DNA of 23,464 nt from an uncultured Oscillospiraceae bacterium (GCA_900547015.1 URFD01000011.1:1-23464); one strand, 5' to 3'; positions 13,174 to 22,357 are shown, numbered from the stretch's first letter. Program-made: numbers and translations. Notes: generated by a model not told the origin, from the letters alone.

Positions 13174-13998
13174 TTACAGATAGTCGTTCGGGTCGATGTC
13201 GTCCAGAGTGTCCACTACAATGTTATCCCTTTTCACCGGCTTGGGCGGCAGCCCCCGGCGTTTTCTCCAACGGTTTTCTTTTTCCTCCTCGCTCAGTCCC
13301 TTGTCCATGCACAGCACAAACAGCACCAAGCTGACCACAAAGACGACTGCGCTGACGGTTGTTGTCCGCTCAAAATCAATCGGGCCATACTGGGTAAAGT
13401 CCGAATACTTCAGCTTGGCATCCACTCCCAGCACTGCGACCACCTCGCCCTGTGCATCCTCCAGCGGCAGGTAGGTGGTGATATAGCTGCCGTCCAAAAT
13501 CTCGGGCACATAATCGGCTTTCCGTCTGCCCGCAAACTGCTCGCTGAGGATGGAGCGGCAGCGTCGGGTATAGCGCTCCTGGTCATACGCACTGGTGATT
13601 TGCTGATAGTCGGTTCCGGGCTGACGCTCCTTGCTGTAATCGGCATCTGCAAGGTAGGAGATGGTTCCATCCGTCCCCCGATACAGCAGATAGGCGCGGT
13701 CATATTCAAGCCGCTCCTTTGCCTGTGCAAGAAAGCCGCAGAGATTTTGGTAGAACACCGTCTCGTCCGGATAATCGATCAGGGCCTGAAGGCGCAGTCC
13801 GTTATAATATTCCAAGGACAGTGCCAGAGAGGTCGTCTCCGAAACGGACTGGCTGCCCAGCGTCTGAATCGCCTCTTTTTTTCGGTTGAGCGGCACCGCC
13901 ACCGAAAGCACTGCCACCAATGCCGACAGAATCAGCACGGTCAGCAAAAAGCCCCGCACCCTTCTCGACGTCATCAGGCGGTTCAACATAGTTATCAT
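13174..13998 (-). CDS. Membrane protein with extracytoplasmic Cache-like sensor domain
   Basis: Protein of 274 residues with two membrane helices, one near 15-36 (VRGFLLTVLILSALVAVLSV) and one near 213-232 (TVSAVVFVVSLVLFVLCMD). Between them is an extracytoplasmic domain of about 175 residues with features of Cache/PAS-like ligand sensors (DRAYLLYRGTDGTISYLADA; GEVVAVLGVDAKL). The cytoplasmic tail of about 40 residues is charged (EEEKENRWRKRRGLPP) and carries no HAMP, kinase, GGDEF or chemotaxis output domain, which is unusual for a Cache protein. A second possible start is the ATG at 13989. It is the first gene of an operon with the MNT-like and HEPN genes, so those may be its output partners. 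I have not recognised the exact family. Confidence 0.8.
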   Translation of the reverse strand: MITMLNRLMTSRRVRGFLLTVLILSALVAVLSVAVPLNRKKEAIQTLGSQSVSETTSLALSLEYYNGLRLQALIDYPDETVFYQNLCGFLAQAKERLEYDRAYLLYRGTDGTISYLADADYSKERQPGTDYQQITSAYDQERYTRRCRSILSEQFAGRRKADYVPEILDGSYITTYLPLEDAQGEVVAVLGVDAKLKYSDFTQYGPIDFERTTTVSAVVFVVSLVLFVLCMDKGLSEEEKENRWRKRRGLPPKPVKRDNIVVDTLDDIDPNDYL

Positions 13999-14057
13999 TC
14001 CTTTTTTCTCCGTTATGATTTCACAAAAGACCCACGATTGCCTGTCTGTATGAGCCT

Positions 14058-14086
14058 ATTATAGCATCTTTCCCAATATTACTCAA
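14058..14086 (-). promoter_or_regulatory. Promoter of the Cache/MNT/HEPN operon
   Basis: On the minus strand TTGAGT (14086-14081), 17-bp spacer, TATAAT (14063-14058), preceded by TGC (extended -10). Confidence 0.8.
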
Positions 14087-14155
14087 TCAAAAACACAAGT
14101 TTTCCCCGTCGCCTGACCCCGCCTTGGAGGGGATGACGATGCGAAAACTTTGATT
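14085..14155. repeat. Imperfect palindromic element between divergent promoters
   Basis: AATCAAA (14085-14091) and AAGTTTTC (14097-14104) match TTTGATT (14149-14155) and GAAAACTT (14143-14150), with CCCC/GGGG (14117-14120, 14128-14131) inside. It resembles a short dispersed palindromic repeat, but only one copy is visible. Together with the two promoters it accounts for most of the 306-bp gap between the Cache-like gene and selA. Confidence 0.4.
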
Positions 14156-14171
14156 TCCCCCTTCTGTGCGA

Positions 14172-14200
14172 TTGCGTCTGACCGCTTTTTTTGGTACAAT
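14172..14200 (+). promoter_or_regulatory. selAB promoter
   Basis: TTGCGT (14172-14177), 17-bp spacer, TACAAT (14195-14200) with an extended -10 TG. The transcript would have a leader of about 100 bases before selA, containing a small hairpin CGGCA (14233-14237) with TGCCG (14247-14251). Confidence 0.7.
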
Positions 14201-14304
14201 AAGGGAAAATGGCATAGTGCTGAAAACCCTTCCGGCAAATTGGTGATGCCGCACAAGGCTGCCAGTCCATTCCCGGTCAATTCGGCAAAAAAATCAGAGA
14301 TTCC

Positions 14305-15717
<1,413 letters not shown>

Positions 15718-15763
15718 TTCCCTTCCCGAATAACCACATCACCTGAAAGAAGAAGGACTGAGC

Positions 15764-17650
15764 ATGAAAAATATTATCATCGGTACCGCCGGCCATGTCG
15801 ACCACGGAAAAACCGCCCTGATCAAGGCGCTGACCGGCATCGAAACCGACCGTATCAAAGAAGAAAAGAAGCGCGGTATCACCATCGAGCTGGGCTTTGC
15901 CTACCTCGACCTGCCCGACGGCGAGAAGGCCGGCATCATCGATGTGCCCGGCCATGAAAAATTCGTCAAGAATATGCTGGCAGGTGCGGGCGGTATCGAC
16001 CTTGCCCTGCTGGTGGTTGCTGCGGACGAGGGCTTTATGCCGCAGACCCGCGAGCATCTGGGAATCCTCTCCCTGCTGAATATCTCCGAGGGCATCATCG
16101 TCATCACCAAGAAGGACATGGTGGACGACGACTGGCTGGAGGTTGTCTGCGAGGATGTCCGCAGCGAGGTCAAGGGAACCTTCCTAGAAAACGCTCAAAT
16201 CATCCCGGTCTCCTCCTACACCGGAGAAGGCATCGAGCAGCTGAAAACTGCCATCTTTGAGCTCATCGACCAGAACACCCAAATCAAAAATCTGGACATC
16301 CCGTTCCGCATCCCGGTTGACCGCATCTTCTCGGTCGAGGGCTTTGGCACCGTCATCACCGGCACCCTCATCGAGGGCCGGATGAAGATCGGCGACCCGG
16401 TCACCATCTACCCTTCCCGCATCGAGAGCCGTGTCCGCAATCTTCAGGTTCACTCCCACGATGTCACCGAGGCCTATGCCGGACAGCGTGTTGCGGTCAA
16501 TCTTGCCGGTCTGAAAAAGACAGACCTCAACAAGGGCGACGTGGTTGCTGTGCCGAACTCGATGCACACCACCATGATGATCGACATCAAGCTCAACATC
16601 CTGCGTGACTGTGAGCGTGAAATCCTCAACGGAACCCGCCTGCATCTCTATCACGGTGCGCGGGATGTTCTGTGCAAGGTCATCCTGCTGGACCGCGACA
16701 GCATCAGCGCAGGCGAAAGCTGCTATGCCCAGCTGCGTCTGGAGGAGGAGATTGCCGTCAAGACCGGCGACCGCTTTGTTCTGCGCTTCTATTCCCCGCT
16801 CGAGACCATCGGCGGCGGTGTCATCCTCGACTCCAACCCCTTCAAGCACAAGCGCAACGACCCTGCTGTGCTGGAATCGCTGCACATCAAGGAAAGCGGC
16901 TCGGACAAAGAAAAAATTAGCGCCGCTCTGCACGACTATTCCTCCCGCTTCGAGACACTGGACTTCCTTCAGGTGCAGACTGCCATTCCAAAGGAACAGT
17001 TCGACCAGCAGATTCAAAAGCTGCTCAAGGACAAAACCGCCTTCCGGGTCAGCGACAGCATTGTGATTCACAGCGACTACCTGACCCACCTCAAAGACAC
17101 CGCTGTTCGTCTGCTGAGTGCGTACCATCAGGAAAATCCGCTTCGGGATGGTATGAAGAAGGACGAGTTCCGCAGCAAGTTCCTGCACTTTGATGATATT
17201 GCCGTCATCGACAAGATTACCGATTCGCTGGTCAACCGCAAGTTCCTCAAGTATGTCAACGGCTGTGTCGCTCTGGCAGACTTTGAGGTACAGAAGGACG
17301 ACAATCTCGAGGAGATTGAGGCTGCATTCCGCGAGGGCGGCTTCTCTCCGGAATCTCCGGACCAGATTGCAACCCGTTTTCCAAAGGTCAAAAACTACCG
17401 TCAGGTTGTGGAATCTCTGGTCAACACCGGCCGTCTTGTGCGGGTCGAGGACAAGATTCTGCTGCACGTCGATTACTACGAAAAAGCCCTGTCGATGGCC
17501 AAGGAGCACATCGCACAAAACGGACAGATTACACTGGCAGAGATGCGCGACCTGATGGGTGCTTCGCGCAAGTTTGCCGTAGCTGTTCTGGAATACTGGG
17601 ACCGCCGCAACATCACCAAAAAGGTCGGCGACGCCCGCGTTCTCAAATAA
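15764..17650 (+). CDS. selB: Selenocysteine-specific translation elongation factor
   Basis: GTPase of 628 residues that binds Sec-tRNA(Sec) and the SECIS hairpin to recode UGA. The EF-Tu-like part has G1 GHVDHGKTAL (10-19), the switch segment DRIKEEKKRGITIELGFA, G3 DVPGHEKF (60-67) and G4 TKKD near 115. Beta-barrel domains 2 and 3 follow. After about residue 370 come the winged-helix repeats of domain 4 that bind mRNA, ending with GQITLAEMRDLMGASRKFAV and the typical C-terminal YWDRRNITKKVGDARVLK. The ATG at 15764 follows GAAGGA by 8 bases. It is convergent with tRNA-Sec. The length matches complete bacterial SelB, so all domains are present. Confidence 0.97.
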   Translation: MKNIIIGTAGHVDHGKTALIKALTGIETDRIKEEKKRGITIELGFAYLDLPDGEKAGIIDVPGHEKFVKNMLAGAGGIDLALLVVAADEGFMPQTREHLGILSLLNISEGIIVITKKDMVDDDWLEVVCEDVRSEVKGTFLENAQIIPVSSYTGEGIEQLKTAIFELIDQNTQIKNLDIPFRIPVDRIFSVEGFGTVITGTLIEGRMKIGDPVTIYPSRIESRVRNLQVHSHDVTEAYAGQRVAVNLAGLKKTDLNKGDVVAVPNSMHTTMMIDIKLNILRDCEREILNGTRLHLYHGARDVLCKVILLDRDSISAGESCYAQLRLEEEIAVKTGDRFVLRFYSPLETIGGGVILDSNPFKHKRNDPAVLESLHIKESGSDKEKISAALHDYSSRFETLDFLQVQTAIPKEQFDQQIQKLLKDKTAFRVSDSIVIHSDYLTHLKDTAVRLLSAYHQENPLRDGMKKDEFRSKFLHFDDIAVIDKITDSLVNRKFLKYVNGCVALADFEVQKDDNLEEIEAAFREGGFSPESPDQIATRFPKVKNYRQVVESLVNTGRLVRVEDKILLHVDYYEKALSMAKEHIAQNGQITLAEMRDLMGASRKFAVAVLEYWDRRNITKKVGDARVLK

Positions 17651-17661
17651 AACCAATAGCA

Positions 17662-17697
17662 AAAAACATCCAGTCTTGCGAAAGACTGGATGTTTTT
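17662..17697. terminator. Terminator of selAB
   Basis: A 16-bp inverted repeat (17662-17677 with 17682-17697, core ACATCCAGTCTT), loop GCGA, ending in TTTTTGTTTT. The A/T symmetry allows it to work in both directions. Confidence 0.92.
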
Positions 17698-17705
17698 GTT
17701 TTGGG

Positions 17706-17727
17706 CAATCATTTCCCGGGAAATGAT
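17706..17727. repeat. Perfect 20-bp palindrome with TTTCCCGGGAAA core
   Basis: ATCATTTCCCGGGAAATGAT at 17708-17727 is a perfect palindrome. Its left 19 bases (17706-17724) recur exactly at 11537-11555. A near copy, ATTTCCTGGGAAA, follows at 17746-17758. It lies between the selB and selC terminators. Function unknown. Confidence 0.65.
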
Positions 17728-17761
17728 CTTCGTTTCCGGAATGATATTTCCTGGGAAAGCA

Positions 17762-17792
17762 AAATGCCCCGACAGACCGCAGTCTGCCGGGG
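17762..17792 (-). terminator. Terminator of selC
   Basis: CCCCG and CAGAC (17767-17777) pair with GTCTG and CGGGG (17782-17792) with one A/C mismatch. On the minus strand the hairpin is followed by CATTTTGC. It is just downstream of the tRNA-Sec 3' end. Confidence 0.8.
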
Positions 17793-17800
17793 ACTTGTTC

Positions 17801-17897
17801 TGGCGGGAATGTGTGGGAATTGAACCCACCTATGCAGCTACTAACTACAATTACTGGTTTTGAAGACCAGAGGGCACACCAGCACCCATCCACTCCC
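17801..17897 (-). tRNA. selC: tRNA-Sec (anticodon UCA), CCA encoded
   Basis: Read on the minus strand, the 97-base gene starts GGGAGTGG and ends ATTCCCGCCA, with the 3' CCA encoded and G as the discriminator base. The D arm has an unusually long 6-bp stem with a 4-base loop (GGGTGC, TGGT, GTGCCC), a hallmark of tRNA-Sec. The anticodon arm CTGGT, loop CTTCAAA, ACCAG gives anticodon TCA. A long variable arm (TGTAG with CTGCA) and a T arm (GTGGG, TTCAATT, CCCAC) follow. The acceptor extends to seven pairs plus a G-A opposition at the eighth. It is convergent with selB and is charged with Ser, then converted by SelA. Confidence 0.97.
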
Positions 17898-17909
17898 AAA
17901 TGCTAGGAT

Positions 17910-17938
17910 AGTATAGCACAAAGGAAATTGCTTTGCAA
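17910..17938 (-). promoter_or_regulatory. selC promoter
   Basis: On the minus strand TTGCAA (17938-17933), 17-bp spacer, TATACT (17915-17910) preceded by TGC (extended -10). The -10 ends 12 bp before the tRNA 5' end. Confidence 0.8.
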
Positions 17939-17950
17939 GCAATTTCCTTT
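17920..17950. promoter_or_regulatory. 14-bp inverted repeat overlapping the selC -35 box
   Basis: AAAGGAAATTGCTT (17920-17933) is the exact reverse complement of AAGCAATTTCCTTT (17937-17950), with a 3-base centre. The -35 TTGCAA lies at the centre. It could be an operator for selC, or a hairpin ending transcription from the upstream ABC operon. Confidence 0.55.
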
Positions 17951-18038
17951 CTCCCACATCCATGATTGTGATGTTGCATAATTCCAACGGCGGATGTCGT
18001 CCTTTTTTTATTCTTCTCTTCCCAACTGTTCAGACAAG

Positions 18039-18072
18039 AGACAGCCCGAACAAACATTTGTCCGGGCTGTCT
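18039..18072 (-). terminator. Terminator-like hairpin after the ABC exporter operon
   Basis: AGACAGCCCG and ACAAA (18039-18054) pair with TTTGT and CGGGCTGTCT (18057-18072). It is immediately downstream of the exporter stop codon on the minus strand, but no strong U-run follows in that direction, so it may work mainly as an RNA 3' end stabiliser. Confidence 0.55.
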
Positions 18073-18094
18073 GATAAGGCCTTGTGTTTTTTTC

Positions 18095-19879
18095 TTAGTG
18101 GAACTGAGAGTGATACATTCCAGCATAAACGCCACCTTGCTGCATTAGTTGCTCATGGCTGCCCTGCTCCACAATATCGCCGTGCTGCACCACCAGGATG
18201 GTGTCCGCGTTCTGCACGGTGGAAAGACGGTGGGCAATCACAAAGCAGGTGCGGTCCTGCATCAGCTCCCGCATCGCGGACTGAATCTGCTGCTCAGTGC
18301 GGGTATCGACATTGGAGGTCGCCTCGTCCAGAATCAGCATCTTGGCATCGGAGAGCATCGCGCGGGCGATGGTCAGCATCTGCTTTTGTCCCTGCGAGAT
18401 ATTCATGCCGTCCTCGGTGATGACGGTGTCATACCCGTCCGGAAGCTGCATGATGTAGCTGTGAATCTTCGCCGCTTTGGCCGCCTCGATGACCTCTTCT
18501 CTGGTGGCTCCCGGACGGCTGAAGGCGATATTTTCATAAATGGTTCCATAGAACAACCAAGTGTCCTGCAAAACCATCGTGTAGGCCGCTCGCAGGCTTT
18601 TCCGGGTAATGTCCCGGCTGTCGTGTCCGTCCATCCGGATGCTGCCCGATTGCGGGTCATAAAACCGCATCAGCAGGTTAATGATGGTGGTCTTGCCGGC
18701 ACCGGTTGGGCCGACGATTGCCACCAGGCTTCCGGGCTTGGCGTGCAGGCTCAGGTCATGGATGATGGTCTTGTCGGGGTCATAGCCAAAGTGGATATGC
18801 TCCATCTGGACATCCCCTTGGACATCGGTAAGCTCCAGCGCCTGCGGTGCATCTGCCGGCTCCGGTTCCTCGTCGATGAGTCGAAAGACTCGTTCTGCCG
18901 CAGAACAGGCCGATTGCAGCTCGCTGATGATGTTTGCCATCTCGTTGATTGGGCCGGAAAACTTACGCGAGTACAGCACGAAGGAGGACAGGTTGCCCAA
19001 AGAGATACTGCCCCGCAAAAAGAGAAGCGCGCCAAAAACGCTGATGAGCGCCAGCGAGAGGTTGTTGATGGCATTGACCGACGGGCCGACCGTACTTCCG
19101 TAATAGTCCGCCTTGTAGTAGGCCTGCACCGCTTCCTCATTTTTGGCGTCGAATCTCCCAATCATGGTTTCTTCCTGATGATAGGCCTTGGTGGTCTTTT
19201 GGCCGGAGATGATTTCCTCGACCAAGCCGTTGAGCTCACCGAGCTTTGCCGAACGGCGGCTGAACAGCGGACGGATGGTGCGGGTTCGATAGCGGATGAA
19301 CAGCACCGAAATCGGCACAGTCACCACGAACACCACAATCAGCGGCGGAGAGATGGTCAGCATCATGCCCAGTGAACCGAGCACCATGATGGAGCTTGCC
19401 GCAATCTGCAAGAAGTCGTTGGACAGCGACGAGGTCACGGTATCAATATCATAGGAAACCCTGCTGATGATGTCGCCGGTCTGGTGTCCGTCGAAGAAGC
19501 GCACCGGCAGGTCAACCAGCTTGTTGAACAAATCCGCACGAAGCTGATAGGCGACCCGCTGGCTGAGCTTGACCATCAGCACCGACAGCAGATAAGCCAT
19601 CACCGACGAAATCAGGTAGAACAGCAGCATCAAAGCGCAGTAGGAGAAAATCCGCTGGAAATCCGCCTCTCCCGGGCCGGTACCAATGGCATCGATGGCA
19701 AAGCCGGACAGCATCGGGCCCAGCAGAGCCAGCAGGTTGCCGGTCACGGTGAGCACAATCGCTCCCAGCGCCATCCAGCGGTGGCGCATCATATATCCCA
19801 GCAGCCGCAAGATCACCTGACGGCGATTCTTTTTGCGGCCTTCGGAGCCGTCCTTTTTATTCGGTTCGTTTGGTATCAT
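18095..19879 (-). CDS. ABC exporter half-transporter, canonical nucleotide-site subunit
   Basis: Fused membrane and ATPase protein of 594 residues in the multidrug exporter family (LmrCD/BmrCD/TM287-288-like). A charged cytoplasmic N-terminus (PNKKDGSEGRKKNRR) precedes a six-helix type IV export domain (about 25-320). The ATPase domain has Walker A GPTGAGKTT (about 390), a non-standard signature ISQGQ, Walker B with catalytic Glu (MLILDEATSNVDTRTE) and switch His (VIAHRLSTV). Its partner lacks the catalytic Glu and His, so the pair forms one active and one degenerate ATP site, as in known heterodimers. The start overlaps the partner stop by 4 bp (ATGA). The transported compound is unknown, probably a drug or amphiphile. 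Confidence 0.95.
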   Translation of the reverse strand: MIPNEPNKKDGSEGRKKNRRQVILRLLGYMMRHRWMALGAIVLTVTGNLLALLGPMLSGFAIDAIGTGPGEADFQRIFSYCALMLLFYLISSVMAYLLSVLMVKLSQRVAYQLRADLFNKLVDLPVRFFDGHQTGDIISRVSYDIDTVTSSLSNDFLQIAASSIMVLGSLGMMLTISPPLIVVFVVTVPISVLFIRYRTRTIRPLFSRRSAKLGELNGLVEEIISGQKTTKAYHQEETMIGRFDAKNEEAVQAYYKADYYGSTVGPSVNAINNLSLALISVFGALLFLRGSISLGNLSSFVLYSRKFSGPINEMANIISELQSACSAAERVFRLIDEEPEPADAPQALELTDVQGDVQMEHIHFGYDPDKTIIHDLSLHAKPGSLVAIVGPTGAGKTTIINLLMRFYDPQSGSIRMDGHDSRDITRKSLRAAYTMVLQDTWLFYGTIYENIAFSRPGATREEVIEAAKAAKIHSYIMQLPDGYDTVITEDGMNISQGQKQMLTIARAMLSDAKMLILDEATSNVDTRTEQQIQSAMRELMQDRTCFVIAHRLSTVQNADTILVVQHGDIVEQGSHEQLMQQGGVYAGMYHSQFH

Positions 19880-21588
19880 CCAAAATCCCCTCCCATCTGC
19901 GATTCACTGATCTGTCGATACACCTCACAATGCTCCATCAGCTGCTCGTGGGTTCCGTAGCCGATGGATTTTCCATCCTCCAGCACAAGAATGTGGTCTG
20001 CCTGCAGAATCGAGCTGATGCGCTGTGCGATGACAATGGTGGTCATGCCGGAGTAATCTTCCCGCAGAGCCTGCCGCAGCATCGAATCGGTCTTGTAGTC
20101 CAAGGCACTGGAGGAATCGTCCAGCACCAAAATCTCGGAATTGCCTGCCAGCGCGCGTGCCAACAGAACCCTCTGCTTCTGTCCGCCACTGAGGTTGGTT
20201 CCGCGGGCGGTCACCATATGCTCCATGCCCTCCGGCAGACCGTTGATAAATTCCATCGCCTGTGCGCTCTCCGCCGCCTTGTAAATCTGCTCCTCTGAAA
20301 GCCCCCGTCCAAAGTCGATGTTGGCGCGGATGGTATCGGCAAACAGCACATCATTCTGAAAGACGACGCCGAACTTCTGGTGCAGCTCCTCCGAAGGGAT
20401 GGTGTCCACTGGGCGTCCGCCGATGCGGATATCGCCCGAGGAGCGCTCATACAGTCGCATGAGCAGGTTGACGATGGTGGTCTTGCCGGCACCGGTCGCA
20501 CCGATGATACCCAGCGTCTCTCCTTTTTTCAGCCGGAACGAGATGTGGGAAAGGTTGTCGCTGATGCCCTTGTAGGAAAAGCTGACATCCTCAAAGACGA
20601 TGTGCTCCTCCTCCTGCTTCGGGGCGGTATCGTTCAGCAGCAGGTCCTCGGGCGCACGAAGCACCTCATCGATTCTGGCAGCCGAAGCGCTGCCACGGGA
20701 ATACATGACGAACATCCTCGTGACCGAAAGCATCGCATTGAGGATGATGGTGAAGTACGAAAGGAAGGCGATGATGGTTCCCGGCTGGATCATGCCGCTG
20801 TTGACCCGCCATGCACCCACCAGAATCACCAGCGTCAAGCCGGTATTCAACAGCAGGTTCATCATCGGGTTGGTGATGCCCATGGTGATGGCAGCCTTGC
20901 TCTCCCGACGGACAACCTCTCGGTTGACCTGTGCAAAATGCTCCTTTTCCTGCTCGGTCTTGGACAGTGCCTTGATGATGCGGATGCCGGTGATATTCTC
21001 CCGCACCGTCCGAACCATCACATCGACGCCCTGCTGTAATTTGGTGTACATCGGGATGCCCCTGCGGGACACCAGCCACACCACCAGCGTGATAAACGGC
21101 AGCACCGAAACCATCACCAGCGTCAGCACCGGCTCCAAGGTCAGGGTGACTGCGATTCCTCCAATCAGCAGAATCGGCGCACGCACACCCAGACGCTGCA
21201 TCATGCCGATGACCTGATTGACATTGTAGGTGTCGGTGGTCAGTCTGGACTCCAGCGACGGGATGGAAAAGTAGTCAATCTGCCGACTGGACAGATAGGA
21301 AATCTTTTGAAATAGGTCATGCCGCAGCGAGCGCGTGGTCTCGCGGGCGACCGCCGATGCCATTCGATTGGCAATGACATTGGTTACCAGAGCCAGAGCC
21401 GCTGACAAAACCATCAGCCCGCCCCATATCAAAATCTTTTTCACACTGCGCTCCGGCACCACATAGTCCAGAATATAGGACAGCATCCACGGAATCATCA
21501 GGTCCATGGTGGTTCCGAAAAATTTAATCACCAGCCCGATTGTCATCTTGGGGACATGGGGCTTTAAATAGGGGAAGATGGGTCTCAC
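19876..21588 (-). CDS. ABC exporter half-transporter, degenerate nucleotide-site subunit
   Basis: Protein of 570 residues with a six-helix export domain (about 15-305) and a C-terminal ATPase domain. Walker A IGATGAGKTT (about 364) and the signature NLSGGQKQRVLLARAL are canonical. The Walker B end is LVLDDSSSALD, with Asp where the catalytic Glu should be, and the switch His is Gln (VIAQRISSIL). This marks the degenerate half of a heterodimeric exporter; its intact LSGGQ serves the partner's active site. It starts with GTG at 21588, overlapping the MarR stop by 4 bp (GTGA), and its stop overlaps the partner start. The three genes are thus translationally coupled and share one promoter. Confidence 0.95.
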   Translation of the reverse strand: MRPIFPYLKPHVPKMTIGLVIKFFGTTMDLMIPWMLSYILDYVVPERSVKKILIWGGLMVLSAALALVTNVIANRMASAVARETTRSLRHDLFQKISYLSSRQIDYFSIPSLESRLTTDTYNVNQVIGMMQRLGVRAPILLIGGIAVTLTLEPVLTLVMVSVLPFITLVVWLVSRRGIPMYTKLQQGVDVMVRTVRENITGIRIIKALSKTEQEKEHFAQVNREVVRRESKAAITMGITNPMMNLLLNTGLTLVILVGAWRVNSGMIQPGTIIAFLSYFTIILNAMLSVTRMFVMYSRGSASAARIDEVLRAPEDLLLNDTAPKQEEEHIVFEDVSFSYKGISDNLSHISFRLKKGETLGIIGATGAGKTTIVNLLMRLYERSSGDIRIGGRPVDTIPSEELHQKFGVVFQNDVLFADTIRANIDFGRGLSEEQIYKAAESAQAMEFINGLPEGMEHMVTARGTNLSGGQKQRVLLARALAGNSEILVLDDSSSALDYKTDSMLRQALREDYSGMTTIVIAQRISSILQADHILVLEDGKSIGYGTHEQLMEHCEVYRQISESQMGGDFG

Positions 21589-22037
21589 GGCTGTCTCTCC
21601 TTTCCGCGGAGTGTCTCCTGCGCCGCCTCATTGGCTCGGGCAGTGATTTTCTCTATCGCACGTTCCAGAATCTCGCGCTCCTCCTGCGTGAGCGGCTCCA
21701 ACAGATACTCGTTCCACTCCCGCATCACCTGACGCGCCCGAGGCAGCAGCTGCTCCATCCGTTCGGTCGGATAAACCCGCCAGATTCGCCGGTCCTGCTC
21801 ATCCTGCTTGCGGACAATCAAGCCTTCCTTCTCCATCGCCGCCAGCTGACGGGTGACGTTGCTGCGGTTGACGCAGATTTCTCGAGCCAGCTTTTCCTGG
21901 GAAATGCCCGGCTCCCGACAGATATGTAAAATATATGGGTGCTGGCACTGGTTCAATCCGTCATCCCGCAGGCGGTTGTTGTAGACCACTCCGGTCGTGC
22001 GGTAGATTCGGCTGATATACTTCATGATTCCGTTCAT
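21585..22037 (-). CDS. MarR-family transcriptional repressor
   Basis: Winged helix-turn-helix regulator of 150 residues, typical MarR size. The DNA-binding part is EPGISQEKLAREICVNRSNV followed by TRQLAAMEKEGLIVRKQDEQ DRRIWRVYPT, the recognition helix and wing with the conserved DxR(R) segment. Long helices at both ends form the dimer interface. The ATG at 22037 follows GGAGGAG by about 5 bases. It is the first gene of the exporter operon, and three operator copies lie between its promoter and start codon. The expected job is to repress the exporter until a toxic ligand binds. The ligand is not known. Confidence 0.93.
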   Translation of the reverse strand: MNGIMKYISRIYRTTGVVYNNRLRDDGLNQCQHPYILHICREPGISQEKLAREICVNRSNVTRQLAAMEKEGLIVRKQDEQDRRIWRVYPTERMEQLLPRARQVMREWNEYLLEPLTQEEREILERAIEKITARANEAAQETLRGKERQP

Positions 22038-22068
22038 TCTGCTGCTCCTCCCTCTTTTCGGTTTACCG

Positions 22069-22110
22069 TTGCATCTGCAACAGTTGCAGATGCAATAGTT
22101 GCAGATGCAA
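22069..22110. promoter_or_regulatory. Three tandem MarR operator copies
   Basis: TTGCATCTGCAA at 22069-22080 is followed by its reverse complement TTGCAGATGCAA at 22084-22095 and again at 22099-22110. The centres are exactly 15 bp apart and the spacers are 3 bp. Each site is itself a dyad (TTGCA, 2 bp, TGCAA). The array is just downstream of the transcription start, so binding would block transcription. Confidence 0.85.
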
Positions 22111-22123
22111 CTATTTGTTTTTC

Positions 22124-22152
22124 AGTATAGACCTTCCATTTTCAAAAATCAA
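22124..22152 (-). promoter_or_regulatory. Promoter of the MarR-ABC exporter operon
   Basis: On the minus strand TTGATT (22152-22147), 17-bp spacer, TATACT (22129-22124). Confidence 0.8.
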
Positions 22153-22232
22153 GTATCTTCCTTTCCAGAAAAACAAAAAATCTTTTGTGAAAAACGCGCA
22201 GAGCACCTTTCGATTTTATTTTTCCGGATACC

Positions 22233-22283
22233 AAAAAATCCCCTTTGTTTACCTGAACTCATGCAGACAAACGAGGGGGATTT
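22233..22283 (-). terminator. Terminator of the TipA-like gene
   Basis: AAATCCCC and TTTGT (22236-22248) pair with ACAAA (22267-22271) and GGGG...ATTT (22275-22283). On the minus strand the hairpin ends GGGGATTTTTTGG, giving a good U-run. Confidence 0.8.
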
Positions 22284-22314
22284 CTCATTCTTTTGTTGTT
22301 TTGATTCCCGAAAA

Positions 22315-22327
22315 ATTCCCGGGAAAT
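22315..22327. repeat. ATTCCCGGGAAAT copy downstream of the TipA-like gene
   Basis: A further copy of the recurrent TTCCCGGGAA palindrome, in the intergenic sequence after the regulator gene. Confidence 0.45.
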
Positions 22328-22357
22328 AGAAAGAAGCCGGGAAATTTCTGCCGGAAA

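Noticed and set aside
14079..14280. Small minus-strand open frames upstream of selA
   Set aside because: They overlap the selA promoter and leader on the opposite strand and have no ribosome site or recognisable product.
16184..17899. 571-residue open frame antisense to selB
   Set aside because: It runs across selB, its terminator and tRNA-Sec; clearly a shadow.
22069..22110. CRISPR-like short tandem repeats
   Set aside because: Repeats are 12 bp with 3-bp spacers and alternate orientation at a MarR promoter, which is an operator array and not a CRISPR.
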